Below, one piece after another: positions 7,432-14,802 of a DNA stretch of 44,443 nt. Below the pieces are notes generated by a model. The model saw only the letters and a list, made by a program, of their open reading frames with translations, was not told the origin of the DNA and ran no database searches. The translations under genes and the position numbers were made by a program. The stretch is from Candidatus Gallimonas merdigallinarum (GTDB taxonomy: Bacteria > Bacillota > Clostridia > Christensenellales > Borkfalkiaceae), in assembly GCA_904373325.1 (NCBI GenBank), contig CAJFFP010000007.1, positions 15,024-59,466 of the forward strand, written 5' to 3'. Positions within the stretch are counted from its first letter, which is position 1; each line of letters starts with the position of its first letter.

Positions 7432-8394
7432 TTAATCTTGTGGATAATTTTTCCCAATCATCCAATCCGAAAATGACTGTATAAGATTTCCTGCAATAAA
7501 CCCAGTCGAAAAACTAGAAATTCCTAAATAGCCTGCACCTTTTGCCAAAGTTTTTAAGGACATCCTGAAACCATAGCGCCAAGTTTTTGTAAAACCTGAT
7601 TTGAATACTTGCTGCCAGCTGTGACTTCCCTTTGTTATCCCAGGAATTCTTAGGTAACTTGTAAATCCAGCTGCTACTAAATTAATGCCAAGCGAAACAG
7701 TAAATTGGAGACCTATTTCGCTCCAAGCCCAATCATGCCTACCCGTCGCCTTTTCAAGCGACATCTCAATAACAGTTCCAAGCGTACCACCCGTTACCGA
7801 ACCAAGGAATGCACCAGCCCATGGTATTAACGAAATTGCGCCACCTATGGCACCACCTATGGCGTTACCCAAATAAGTTTCCCAAGATGACCAACTCCAC
7901 TTTCCTGTAAGTGCTGCATTAACCACATCACCGAAAAATGTTCCCACTACTCCTATACCTGCCCCAACAGCAGCAGCAACCCCAAGCGCAGCCAAAAGTG
8001 ATAATGTTATAGCAAAGTGTCCTGTCGGGTCAATATTATTTACAGGGTCATTGCCGCAATAGGCGTAGAGATTGAGACCGTGGAACTGCTCGGGGTCGGC
8101 ATAGGAGACGTCGTCCATGTTCAGGAAACGACCGATCTCGGGATCATAATAACGCGTTTGCAGGAAGTAAAGACCCGTTTCTACGTCGTAGAAATATCCG
8201 CGGTAACGGATCGGGTTGCGGTTGCCGATATGCGACGAATCCGTAAGATCATTCCCATTGCTATCCAGCACCGCGTGGTTCCCCCATGCGTCGTACACAT
8301 ATTGTACCACAACATTACCCGCATTGTCAAGTAGCGCTATAATATTCCTCTGTACATCTTTTCGATTGCCGATGGCATCGGTCAAAACAATACC
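7432..8394 (-). CDS. 5'-truncated Rhs protein tip: end of Rhs core plus C-terminal toxin-like domain
   Basis: About 320 codons remain of a protein family that normally exceeds 1000 residues. The first 125 codons are the end of an Rhs core: VVQYVYDAWGN, RYRGYFYDVETGLYFLQTRYYDPEIGRF and LYAYCGNDPVNNIDPTGH, the DPxG (8020-8031) being the usual border. The remaining 195 residues are variable: glycine-zipper helices (GVAAAVGAGIGVVGTF, GNAIGGAIGGAISLIPWAG), then a mixed tail without a recognised catalytic motif. A pore-forming effector is possible. There is no start codon with a ribosome site; homology begins directly at the base of a hairpin (8394) after the XRE gene, and the frame is open to 8514 only across that hairpin. 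It is best read as an orphan Rhs tip, silent or waiting to recombine with a full-length rhs gene. Confidence 0.7.
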   Translation of the reverse strand, partial: GIVLTDAIGNRKDVQRNIIALLDNAGNVVVQYVYDAWGNHAVLDSNGNDLTDSSHIGNRNPIRYRGYFYDVETGLYFLQTRYYDPEIGRFLNMDDVSYADPEQFHGLNLYAYCGNDPVNNIDPTGHFAITLSLLAALGVAAAVGAGIGVVGTFFGDVVNAALTGKWSWSSWETYLGNAIGGAIGGAISLIPWAGAFLGSVTGGTLGTVIEMSLEKATGRHDWAWSEIGLQFTVSLGINLVAAGFTSYLRIPGITKGSHSWQQVFKSGFTKTWRYGFRMSLKTLAKGAGYLGISSFSTGFIAGNLIQSFSDWMIGKNYPQD

Positions 8395-8424
8395 GCGCCC
8401 GCGAAAGATACTTTCGCGGGCGCG
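8394..8424 (-). terminator. GC-rich hairpin after the XRE gene, at the Rhs junction
   Basis: A perfect 14-bp stem (CGCGCCCGCGAAAG / CTTTCGCGGGCGCG) with a 3-nt loop, 19 bp after the XRE stop. The following minus-strand bases are GTATTGTTTTG, not a clean U run. It probably terminates the XRE transcript and marks the point where Rhs homology begins. Confidence 0.65.
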
Positions 8425-8443
8425 ACGCCTGATATAAGCTGTT

Positions 8444-9127
8444 TTATACGGGCTGCCCGACAAACGATTCGTCGGCGCGGCGCGTACGTTTCTTTGCCAA
8501 TCTGCGCGCGGCAAACGGCGCGATCACCGCCGCCGCGGCAAGAATGACCGCACAAACGAGAAAGGTCACGAAATCGGAGAGATCGTACCCGTAATTGTTC
8601 GCCGCAACGTCCCCGAGATTATCGGTAAACACGACCATCCCCGCAGAGAATGCCGCAATCCCCATGCAAACCGCGCCGACGGCGAGCGCGATTGTAACGA
8701 TCGCCGCAAAAAAACGCCATGCGGCGGAACGCGTAGCAGACAAAGCCGCCGTATCCGCTTCCGTCGGGGTCTCTGTCGGCACGGAAACGGTCAGCACACT
8801 CTCTTCCCGCACCGCCTCGAACTCCTGCACGGCGACTTCCGAAGCCGCTATCCGCTTACAGTGCGGCGTTTCCGCAGCGCGCCCTTTGTCGAGAGGAACG
8901 TGTTTGCGAAGCGCGGCGACCATTTCGGGGTCGGCAAGTTCGTTGGTAAAATCGCTGATTTCCAGCCCGAAATAATTGCACAGATACGCCAAAGCTTCCG
9001 TCTTGGGCGTGGTCTCCCCTTTCTCCCATTTGGCGACCGTCTGCCGCGTAACGTTGCAGATGACGCCGAGTTCGCTTTGGGAGAGTCTGTTTTGCAGTCT
9101 GAGTTGTTTGATTTCGTCCGATAACAT
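8444..9127 (-). CDS. XRE-family transcriptional regulator with membrane C-terminus
   Basis: A 227-aa protein. Residues 1-60 are a Cro/CI helix-turn-helix (LRLQNRLSQSELGVICNVTR, then QTVAKWEKGETTPKTEAL, the recognition helix and the conserved WExG turn). A linker of about 70 residues is followed by two hydrophobic segments (about 138-167 and 186-208) and a basic tail. Membrane-linked XRE regulators of this layout are common in Firmicutes; the signal and targets are unknown. It has its own promoter with a perfect TATAAT. Whether it controls the adjacent Rhs cassette is unknown; a hairpin lies between them. Confidence 0.85.
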   Translation of the reverse strand: MLSDEIKQLRLQNRLSQSELGVICNVTRQTVAKWEKGETTPKTEALAYLCNYFGLEISDFTNELADPEMVAALRKHVPLDKGRAAETPHCKRIAASEVAVQEFEAVREESVLTVSVPTETPTEADTAALSATRSAAWRFFAAIVTIALAVGAVCMGIAAFSAGMVVFTDNLGDVAANNYGYDLSDFVTFLVCAVILAAAAVIAPFAARRLAKKRTRRADESFVGQPV

Positions 9128-9159
9128 GAAGCCCTTCCTCTATGATAAAGTATGAAAAA

Positions 9160-9188
9160 ATTATAACATACCCGCCCGCCGATTGCAA
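9160..9188 (-). promoter_or_regulatory. Promoter of the XRE regulator
   Basis: Minus strand: TTGCAA (9183-9188), a 17-bp spacer and TATAAT (9160-9165). The start is expected near 9153, giving a leader of about 26 nt with GAGGAAGG before the ATG. Confidence 0.7.
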
Positions 9189-9231
9189 CGATTTCGGGCG
9201 GCGGCAAACAGGCATTCTTTTTTCGCGGTGA

Positions 9232-9267
9232 AAAAAAGCGGCGTTTCTGCATAAACGCCGCTTTTTT
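9232..9267 (-). terminator. Terminator of the ABC-ABC-mrp operon
   Basis: A 15-bp perfect stem AAAAAAGCGGCGTTT / AAACGCCGCTTTTTT directly after the stop of the mrp gene; poly-A and poly-T flanks make it symmetrical. Confidence 0.92.
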
Positions 9268-9268
9268 C

Positions 9269-10120
9269 TTAATTTTCTTCGAGGTGATCTGCAATCTCGC
9301 GGGAGCGTTCGATTTCAAAGAACACTTCGGCGAGCGCATCGGTATCCGCCTCCGCAATGCGCCCCGCGTCGGCGAGACGGGCGACGGAAGGGTCGATCGG
9401 CATCTTCGCGGCGGCGGGAATGCCGTACGCCTTGGCAAGCTCGTCCGCCTTGCTCGCGCCGAAAATTTCGTGCTTTTTGCCGCAGTCGGGGCAGACGAAA
9501 TAGCTCATGTTCTCCACAAGCCCGAGCACGGGAACGTTCATCATCTTCGCCATGTTCACCGCTTTTTTGACGATCATCTCCACGAGGTCCTGCGGCGTTG
9601 TGACGACGACGATCCCGCTCAGCGGAATGCTCTGGAACACGGAGAGTGGCACGTCGCCCGTTCCGGGCGGCATATCGATGAACATGATGTCCACGTCCTC
9701 CCACAGAACGTCCGTCCAGAACTGCACCGCCGCGCCCGCAATGAGCGTGCCGCGCCACACGACGGGGTCGTCGTCGTGCTCCAAAAGGGTGTTCATCGAC
9801 ATCATCTGCATTCCGCTCTTGGTGCGGACGGGATAGATCGTCCCCTCCTCCCCGTAGGCGCGCGCCGTCACGCCGAACGCCTTGGGAATGGAAGGTCCCG
9901 TAATATCCGCGTCAAGCACGGCGACGCGGTTTCCGCGCGCCTGCGCCCGCACGGCGAGCAGAGAGGTGACGAGCGATTTTCCCACGCCCCCTTTGCCGCT
10001 CGCGACGGCGATGACCTTTTTCACCTTTGCGCCCTCGTGGAGCGGTTTTACAAAGGACTGTTTGTCCCGCGAGGAACAGTTACTGCTGCAAGTGGAGCAG
10101 TCGTGCGTACAATCTGCCAT
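9269..10120 (-). CDS. mrp: Mrp/NBP35-family Fe-S cluster carrier ATPase
   Basis: A 283-aa P-loop protein. It has a deviant Walker A SGKGGVGKS (41-49), a switch region DADITGPSIP, IDMPPGTGD, and the CPDC pair (C210, C213) that binds a bridging 4Fe-4S cluster at the dimer interface in the family. The N-terminus carries C4-x3-C8-x2-C11-x3-C15, reminiscent of the extra cluster site of NBP35-type members. The expected role is to hold and transfer Fe-S clusters to apo-proteins in the cytoplasm. It starts 16 bp after the ABC transporter gene and ends at a strong terminator, so it is the last gene of that operon. The functional link to the exporter is unknown. Confidence 0.92.
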   Translation of the reverse strand: MADCTHDCSTCSSNCSSRDKQSFVKPLHEGAKVKKVIAVASGKGGVGKSLVTSLLAVRAQARGNRVAVLDADITGPSIPKAFGVTARAYGEEGTIYPVRTKSGMQMMSMNTLLEHDDDPVVWRGTLIAGAAVQFWTDVLWEDVDIMFIDMPPGTGDVPLSVFQSIPLSGIVVVTTPQDLVEMIVKKAVNMAKMMNVPVLGLVENMSYFVCPDCGKKHEIFGASKADELAKAYGIPAAAKMPIDPSVARLADAGRIAEADTDALAEVFFEIERSREIADHLEEN

Positions 10121-10136
10121 ACCTTCTTCTCCCTTT

Positions 10137-11912
10137 TTATTTTCTCTGATTCAGCGCGTAGTAGCGCCCTTTCGCCTGCATGAGTTCTTCGTGCGAGCCC
10201 TGTTCGGCAATGCCCTTATCGGCGATGAACAAAATCCTGTCCGCCTTGCGGATAGTGGAAAGACGGTGCGCCACGATGAACGACGTCTTGCCTTCGAGAA
10301 TGCGGTCGAGCGCCGCCTGAATGAGCAGCTCCGTCTCCGAATCGATGGCGCTCGTCGCCTCGTCCAGAATGACGATGCGGGGGTTCTTCAAGACGATGCG
10401 CGCGAAGGACAGAAGCTGTTTCTCGCCTGCGGAAAGTCCTTCGCCCCGTTCGCCGAGCTGGGCGTGATACCCGTCGGGGAAGCGCGCCGCAACGCGGTCG
10501 CAGTAGATCGCCTTCGCCGCGGCGATGCACTCCTCGTCCGTCGCCTCGGGCGTGCCGTAGCGGATATTATCGAGAATGCTGCCCTTGAAGATGAACGGCT
10601 CCTGCATGAGCACGCCGATCTCCTTGCGCAGGGAATGCAGCGTGAGCGAACGCACGTCGTGCCCGTCCACCGTCACGCTCCCCTCCCCCACGTCGTAAAA
10701 GCGCGTCAGAAGGCTGATGACCGTCGTCTTGCCCGCGCCCGTCGGTCCGACGAGCGCGATCTTCTCCCCGGGGCGCACGTGCAGGTCGAAATGTTCGAGC
10801 ACGTTCACGCCGGGTTCGTAGCCGAAGGTCACGTCGTTGAAGTCCACCTTCCCCTGCACGTCTTCGAGCGGGATCGCGTCCTTCGCGTCGTGAATGGTGA
10901 CGGGCGTATCCACCGTCTCGTAAATGCGTTCGAGATTCGCCGAGACTTGCGAGAGCTGCTGCAAGATCGCCGTGAACTGCAAGAGCGGCTCCGAACAGAT
11001 GGAGGTGTACAGCGTGAACGCGATGACCGTGCCCGCCATTGCCGTCGCGCCGCCGCCGATGAGCGCGAGCGCAACGGCGTAAATGCCGAGAATGCCCGCG
11101 TTCCAGCAGAGTTCCGAAACGGGCGCGTTCAGCTCGTTGCGCCGCACGATCTGCATCCACGTCTTGGCGCTGTCCTCCTGCAAGTCCTTGTAGACGCTGC
11201 GGTTGTACGCCGAGCGGTTGTTGCTCTTGATGACCTTTTCGCCCATGATGGACTCGACAATGAACGCGTTGCGGTTGGAGTTCTTTGCGCGGTGTTTGCG
11301 GAAGAGCCTGCGCACGGCACGCTTGATGAAGTACACGCAGACCGTGAGCGGGATCGCCGCCGCGTAGATGACGCCCGTCAGAATGGGACTGATGCACAGC
11401 ATAAAGACGGTTGCCGCCACGATTTTGAGGATATTGACGATCAGGCTCAGAAGGTAGTCGGTAAAGAAGTCGGCAAGTTCGTTCACATATTCCGTCACGC
11501 GGATAGAGATCTTTCCCGCGGGGCGGTTATCGTAATACTCGAAGGGCAGTTCCTGCAATTTGACGAAAATTTCCCGCCGCACTTCGGAGATGATCCTGTG
11601 CCCGAGCGTACCCATGATGCGCTGATGGAAATAGGGCAGCACCGCCGTGAGCACGCCGAGCGCGGCGAGCGCGACGATATACAGCGTGAGCGCGCGCGTT
11701 CTGCCGTCCTCCATGGGAATGACGTCGTTGACGATGGCGCGGATCAGGAAGGGCGGCAGCAGCGAAACGAGCGAGGAACACGCCAGAAGGAGAAAGGAAA
11801 GGAGAAAGAGCTTTTTGTAGGGTACGATGCGGGAGAGCAGGCGTTTGAAGTATTTGACGTCCACCTTCTCCGCAGTGACCACTTCGTCCATATAATAGGT
11901 ATTGCGCTTCAT
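10137..11912 (-). CDS. ABC exporter half-transporter, subunit with consensus catalytic Glu
   Basis: A 591-aa fusion of a six-helix membrane domain (about 30-330) and an ATPase domain: Walker A GPTGAGKT (389-396), variant signature LSAGE (493-497), Walker B IVILDE with D517 and catalytic E518, and H-loop VAHRLST. It pairs with the upstream gene, from which it is separated by a single base. The partner has a normal LSGGQ but an Asp in place of the catalytic Glu, so the pair builds one active and one degenerate ATP site, the hallmark of heterodimeric exporters such as BmrCD or TM287/288. The substrate (drug, lipid or peptide) is not evident. Confidence 0.92.
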   Translation of the reverse strand: MKRNTYYMDEVVTAEKVDVKYFKRLLSRIVPYKKLFLLSFLLLACSSLVSLLPPFLIRAIVNDVIPMEDGRTRALTLYIVALAALGVLTAVLPYFHQRIMGTLGHRIISEVRREIFVKLQELPFEYYDNRPAGKISIRVTEYVNELADFFTDYLLSLIVNILKIVAATVFMLCISPILTGVIYAAAIPLTVCVYFIKRAVRRLFRKHRAKNSNRNAFIVESIMGEKVIKSNNRSAYNRSVYKDLQEDSAKTWMQIVRRNELNAPVSELCWNAGILGIYAVALALIGGGATAMAGTVIAFTLYTSICSEPLLQFTAILQQLSQVSANLERIYETVDTPVTIHDAKDAIPLEDVQGKVDFNDVTFGYEPGVNVLEHFDLHVRPGEKIALVGPTGAGKTTVISLLTRFYDVGEGSVTVDGHDVRSLTLHSLRKEIGVLMQEPFIFKGSILDNIRYGTPEATDEECIAAAKAIYCDRVAARFPDGYHAQLGERGEGLSAGEKQLLSFARIVLKNPRIVILDEATSAIDSETELLIQAALDRILEGKTSFIVAHRLSTIRKADRILFIADKGIAEQGSHEELMQAKGRYYALNQRK

Positions 11913-11913
11913 C

Positions 11914-13734
11914 TCATTCCTCCCCCGCCCCGTAAGACGAATCGTCGAGCTGACCGTCGCTCGTCTGCAACTTCCAGATCGCCGCGAACGCGCCGTCTTT
12001 GCGGATGAGTTCCTGCGCGGTGCCGCGTTCGACGATCTCCCCGTCGCGCAGGAACAGGATCTCGTCGCAGTCCATGACGGAGGAGACGCGGTGCGTTGCG
12101 ATGAACAGCGTATGATCGGGGCAATGCCGCTTGATGGCGGAGAGAACGCGCTTCTCCGTCGCCATATCGAGCGCGGAGGAGGCGTCGTCCAGAATGAGCA
12201 CGGGCGACCCCTTTACGAGGGCGCGCGCAATGGAAATGCGCTGTTTCTGTCCGCCCGAAAGCCCCACGCCGCGCTCGCCGACGATGGTCTCGTAGCCTTC
12301 GGGAAGTTTTTCGATAAAGCGGGACGCCTGCGCGATCTCGGTGGCGCGGAACACATCGTCCTCCGTGCAGTCGGGATGCGCGAACGCCACGTTCGCGTCC
12401 ACCGTATTGGAGAAGAGGAATACGTCCTGAAACACATAGGAATACGCCGCGCGCACCTGTTCGAGCGGGTACTGTCTGATGTCCTTCCCGTCGATGGTCA
12501 CTTCGCCCGAAGTGGCGTCGAAGATGCGCGAAAGCATTTTCAGCATGGCGGATTTTCCGCTGCCCGTGCCGCCCATCAGCCCCACTTTCTTGCCGTACGG
12601 GACGTCGAGCGAGATATGCTTTAAGACCTGTTTTTCGCCGAGCGTAAAGCTCACGTCGTGAAACTCGATGTGCGGTTTCGGCGAGCAGACGAGCGCGGAC
12701 GGACAGTCGGGAACGGCGCTTTGTTCGGTGAGGAAGCGTTTGAGCCGCCCGCCCGAGACGAGCTGGTTCTGCATCATGAAGAACGCGCGGGAGATCTGCG
12801 TCGTGTGCGAAATGATTTTGGTGACGTACGTCGTGGCAGCCGTGAGCGAGCCGAGCGCAATATTCCCGCTCAGCACAAGGAGCACCGCGATGACGACCGT
12901 TCCCACATACCCCACCTGCTGGAAGGCAATAAAGATGGAGTTGAACTTTGCGCTCAGACGGACTTCGCGGCAGCTCAGATCGCGCACGTGCTCGTTGCAC
13001 TCGTCGAATTTTCTGATCTCCTCTTCCTCCGCCGCGAACGACCGCACAATGCGCACGGCGTCCACGTTTTCCTGCACGTCGAGGTTGATGGCGGAATAGC
13101 CTTCGCGGATGGCGGCGAAGAGTTTGCGCGCCTTTTTCAGGTAGCTGATGAGCGCGATCACGATAAACGGCGTGAGCGCAAGCGGAATGATGAGCAGGTA
13201 GGTATCGAGCGTGGCAAGCAGCGTGATCGACAGGATAATGGAGACGACGGAATCAAAAATATTCATGAAGATACGCGAATACATCTCTTTGAAGATGATG
13301 GTATCGCGGTTCATCGTCGTCAGCAGTTCGCCCATGTTATAGCGGGCGATCGTCTCTCCGTCGAGTTCGAGCAGTTTGGCGTACGTCTCCTCGCGGAGCA
13401 CGCACTCCATGCGCAGTCCGCACCATTGGTAGGAAATGTTCTTGCAGTACAAAAACAGGAGGCGCGTCAAAAGCACGCCCGCAAAGATAAGCGCAAGATT
13501 GCCGAACAGCTCCCAGCTCTGCGGCGCGCCGAGACTCCCCGTAAAAAGAAAATCCAACAGTCCCGAAGCGGGCGGGTTGGCAGGGTCGTATGCGATGATA
13601 TAGTCCAACAATCCCGCCGAAATGAGCGGAATGGTCAGATCGCAGACGATGGCAATGAGGCTGAACAGCTTGGAAAGCAGCGACAGCGGGACGAACTTTT
13701 TCCAGTATCGGAATCCGAAGCGAAAGACGTCCAT
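11914..13734 (-). CDS. ABC exporter half-transporter, subunit with degenerate site
   Basis: A 606-aa membrane-ATPase fusion. The membrane domain spans about 15-320. The ATPase domain has Walker A GGTGSGKS (388-395), signature LSGGQ (492-496), Walker B VLILDD where D517 replaces the usual Glu, and H-loop ATHRVSS. It is the first gene of a three-gene operon with the second half-transporter and mrp. Its promoter has a perfect -10. The leader contains GTCGGAG twice just ahead of the ATG; the second copy (GTCGGAGG) is the likely ribosome site. Confidence 0.92.
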   Translation of the reverse strand: MDVFRFGFRYWKKFVPLSLLSKLFSLIAIVCDLTIPLISAGLLDYIIAYDPANPPASGLLDFLFTGSLGAPQSWELFGNLALIFAGVLLTRLLFLYCKNISYQWCGLRMECVLREETYAKLLELDGETIARYNMGELLTTMNRDTIIFKEMYSRIFMNIFDSVVSIILSITLLATLDTYLLIIPLALTPFIVIALISYLKKARKLFAAIREGYSAINLDVQENVDAVRIVRSFAAEEEEIRKFDECNEHVRDLSCREVRLSAKFNSIFIAFQQVGYVGTVVIAVLLVLSGNIALGSLTAATTYVTKIISHTTQISRAFFMMQNQLVSGGRLKRFLTEQSAVPDCPSALVCSPKPHIEFHDVSFTLGEKQVLKHISLDVPYGKKVGLMGGTGSGKSAMLKMLSRIFDATSGEVTIDGKDIRQYPLEQVRAAYSYVFQDVFLFSNTVDANVAFAHPDCTEDDVFRATEIAQASRFIEKLPEGYETIVGERGVGLSGGQKQRISIARALVKGSPVLILDDASSALDMATEKRVLSAIKRHCPDHTLFIATHRVSSVMDCDEILFLRDGEIVERGTAQELIRKDGAFAAIWKLQTSDGQLDDSSYGAGEE

Positions 13735-13769
13735 ATACCCTCCGACAATTCTCCGACAAAATTCGCTTG

Positions 13770-13798
13770 ATTATATCACCTTTTCCGCAACTTGACAA
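13770..13798 (-). promoter_or_regulatory. Promoter of the ABC-ABC-mrp operon
   Basis: Minus strand: TTGTCA (13793-13798), a 17-bp spacer and TATAAT (13770-13775); expected +1 near 13763. Confidence 0.82.
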
Positions 13799-13903
13799 GA
13801 GTTTCCGCACAAAATTCCGCCCCGTTTGTCAGCGATTTTTTCACATTGCAAAAATTTTACAATTATATGACAATTTTGTGGGAACTTTTTTACATTCTCA
13901 CAT

Positions 13904-13909
13904 TATAAT
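13904..13909 (+). promoter_or_regulatory. Candidate -10 of the small membrane protein gene
   Basis: A perfect TATAAT lies 34 bp before the ATG at 13944. No good -35 is seen at 16-18 bp, so only the -10 is supported. Confidence 0.5.
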
Positions 13910-13943
13910 AACGGTAAGAAAACTCTATCGGGGGGAAAAGCGC

Positions 13944-14324
13944 ATGACGCAGACCGATAAAATGCCGGCGGAAATCAAACGCCGCCTCGCCGTGTGGCGC
14001 AGGCGGCTTGCCTCGTTCCGGTACGGAACGGCGTGGCGCGTGCTCGTCAAGACGGCGGCGGCGTGCCTTCTGACCGCGCTCCTTATATTCGTCTATGCGC
14101 AGGGGATCGCCAAATGGTGGGGCGCGCCCTTTCTCATCGTCGGCGCTGCCGCGATCTGCGCCATTCCCGCCTTCTGCGCCCGCTGCCGCCGCGAAATTGC
14201 GCGGCTGGAACAAGAATGCGCGCGGCTGGAAAAAGAAGCGAAGGAGCAGACCTGCGTTCTCTCCCCCGCCGCCCGCGCAAAGGGCAGCGCACTTTCGCGG
14301 CACGGAAATACGATAAGCCGGTGA
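13944..14324 (+). CDS. Small two-helix membrane protein with coiled-coil tail, unknown function
   Basis: A 126-aa protein. A basic N-terminus (about 1-30) is followed by two hydrophobic helices (about 35-53 and 58-77) and a Glu/Arg/Leu heptad stretch (about 80-103, RREIARLEQECARLEKEAKE) likely to form a coiled coil. No family is recognised. The ATG at 13944 follows GGGGGGAAAAGCGC, a plausible ribosome site; the frame is open upstream to 13767 but that part overlaps the promoter. It sits alone between the divergent ABC promoter and the SRP RNA gene. Confidence 0.6.
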   Translation: MTQTDKMPAEIKRRLAVWRRRLASFRYGTAWRVLVKTAAACLLTALLIFVYAQGIAKWWGAPFLIVGAAAICAIPAFCARCRREIARLEQECARLEKEAKEQTCVLSPAARAKGSALSRHGNTISR

Positions 14325-14351
14325 ACTTTTCTCTCCGCCGCCCTTTTTTGC

Positions 14352-14380
14352 TTGCTTTTTTCCTTTGATTGTGTTATGCT
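14352..14380 (+). promoter_or_regulatory. Promoter of the SRP RNA gene
   Basis: TTGCTT (14352-14357), a 17-bp spacer and TATGCT (14375-14380) predict a start at 14387, which coincides with the 5' end of the SRP RNA closing helix. Confidence 0.6.
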
Positions 14381-14386
14381 TGATTG

Positions 14387-14659
14387 GCTGTGATAGGTGG
14401 GGAGTTAGCGGTGCCCTGTATCTGCAATCCGCTATAGCAGAACCGAACGCTTTTCTCGGTGCCGTCTATGGAAGGCTGCACGCGGTAAGGAATGTTGATC
14501 GCAAGGTCTTATGCAACGTACCCCTGCGAACCGTGTCAGGGTAGGGATACAGCAGCACTAAACAGACAGGTGCGTGTGCCATAAGGTAGCTTTGCGGGAG
14601 TCACCTGCCGCGCTTCCGCTTCGGTAGACTGCAACAAAAAAAGCCCTCACAGTTTTTTT
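14387..14659 (+). ncRNA. ffs: Signal recognition particle RNA, large Firmicutes type with Alu domain
   Basis: About 270 nt, the same size as Bacillus scRNA. The Alu domain is recognised by GGGGAGTTAGCGGTGCCCTG and CTGCAATCCGCT (14399-14435). The S domain carries GTCAGG-GTA-GGGA-TAC-AGCAGCA (14535-14557), which is helix 8 with a GGGA tetraloop and the conserved asymmetric loop that binds Ffh. The 5' CTGTGA (14388-14393) can pair with TCACAG (14647-14652), immediately before a T7 run that ends the transcript. The RNA scaffolds co-translational membrane targeting. Confidence 0.93.
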
Positions 14660-14697
14660 ATGCCTTTCACGAAATTTTGCGAGCAAAATACAAAAGT

Positions 14698-14739
14698 TAT
14701 AAAGAAAATCCACCGCCTTTTGGGTGGATTTTCTTTATA
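14698..14739. terminator. Perfect 17-bp inverted repeat downstream of SRP RNA
   Basis: TATAAAGAAAATCCACC / GGTGGATTTTCTTTATA with an 8-nt loop. It probably serves as a back-up terminator between the plus-strand SRP RNA and the minus-strand aminopeptidase. There is no true U run after the stem. Confidence 0.6.
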
Positions 14740-14741
14740 CA

Positions 14742-14779
14742 AAACCCGCGGGAGCTGTGAAAACAGCTCCCGCGGGTTT
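14742..14779 (-). terminator. Terminator of the M18 aminopeptidase gene
   Basis: A perfect 17-bp stem (AAACCCGCGGGAGCTGT and its complement) closed by GAAA on the plus strand, 23 bp after the stop codon; on the minus RNA it ends in GGGUUUUGU. Confidence 0.88.
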
Positions 14780-14802
14780 CTATTCCGATCATCGGAAACA
14801 GC

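Noticed and set aside
9882-12008. 708-codon plus-strand open frame opposite mrp and the ABC genes
   Set aside because: Crosses several well-supported genes and has no recognisable domain.
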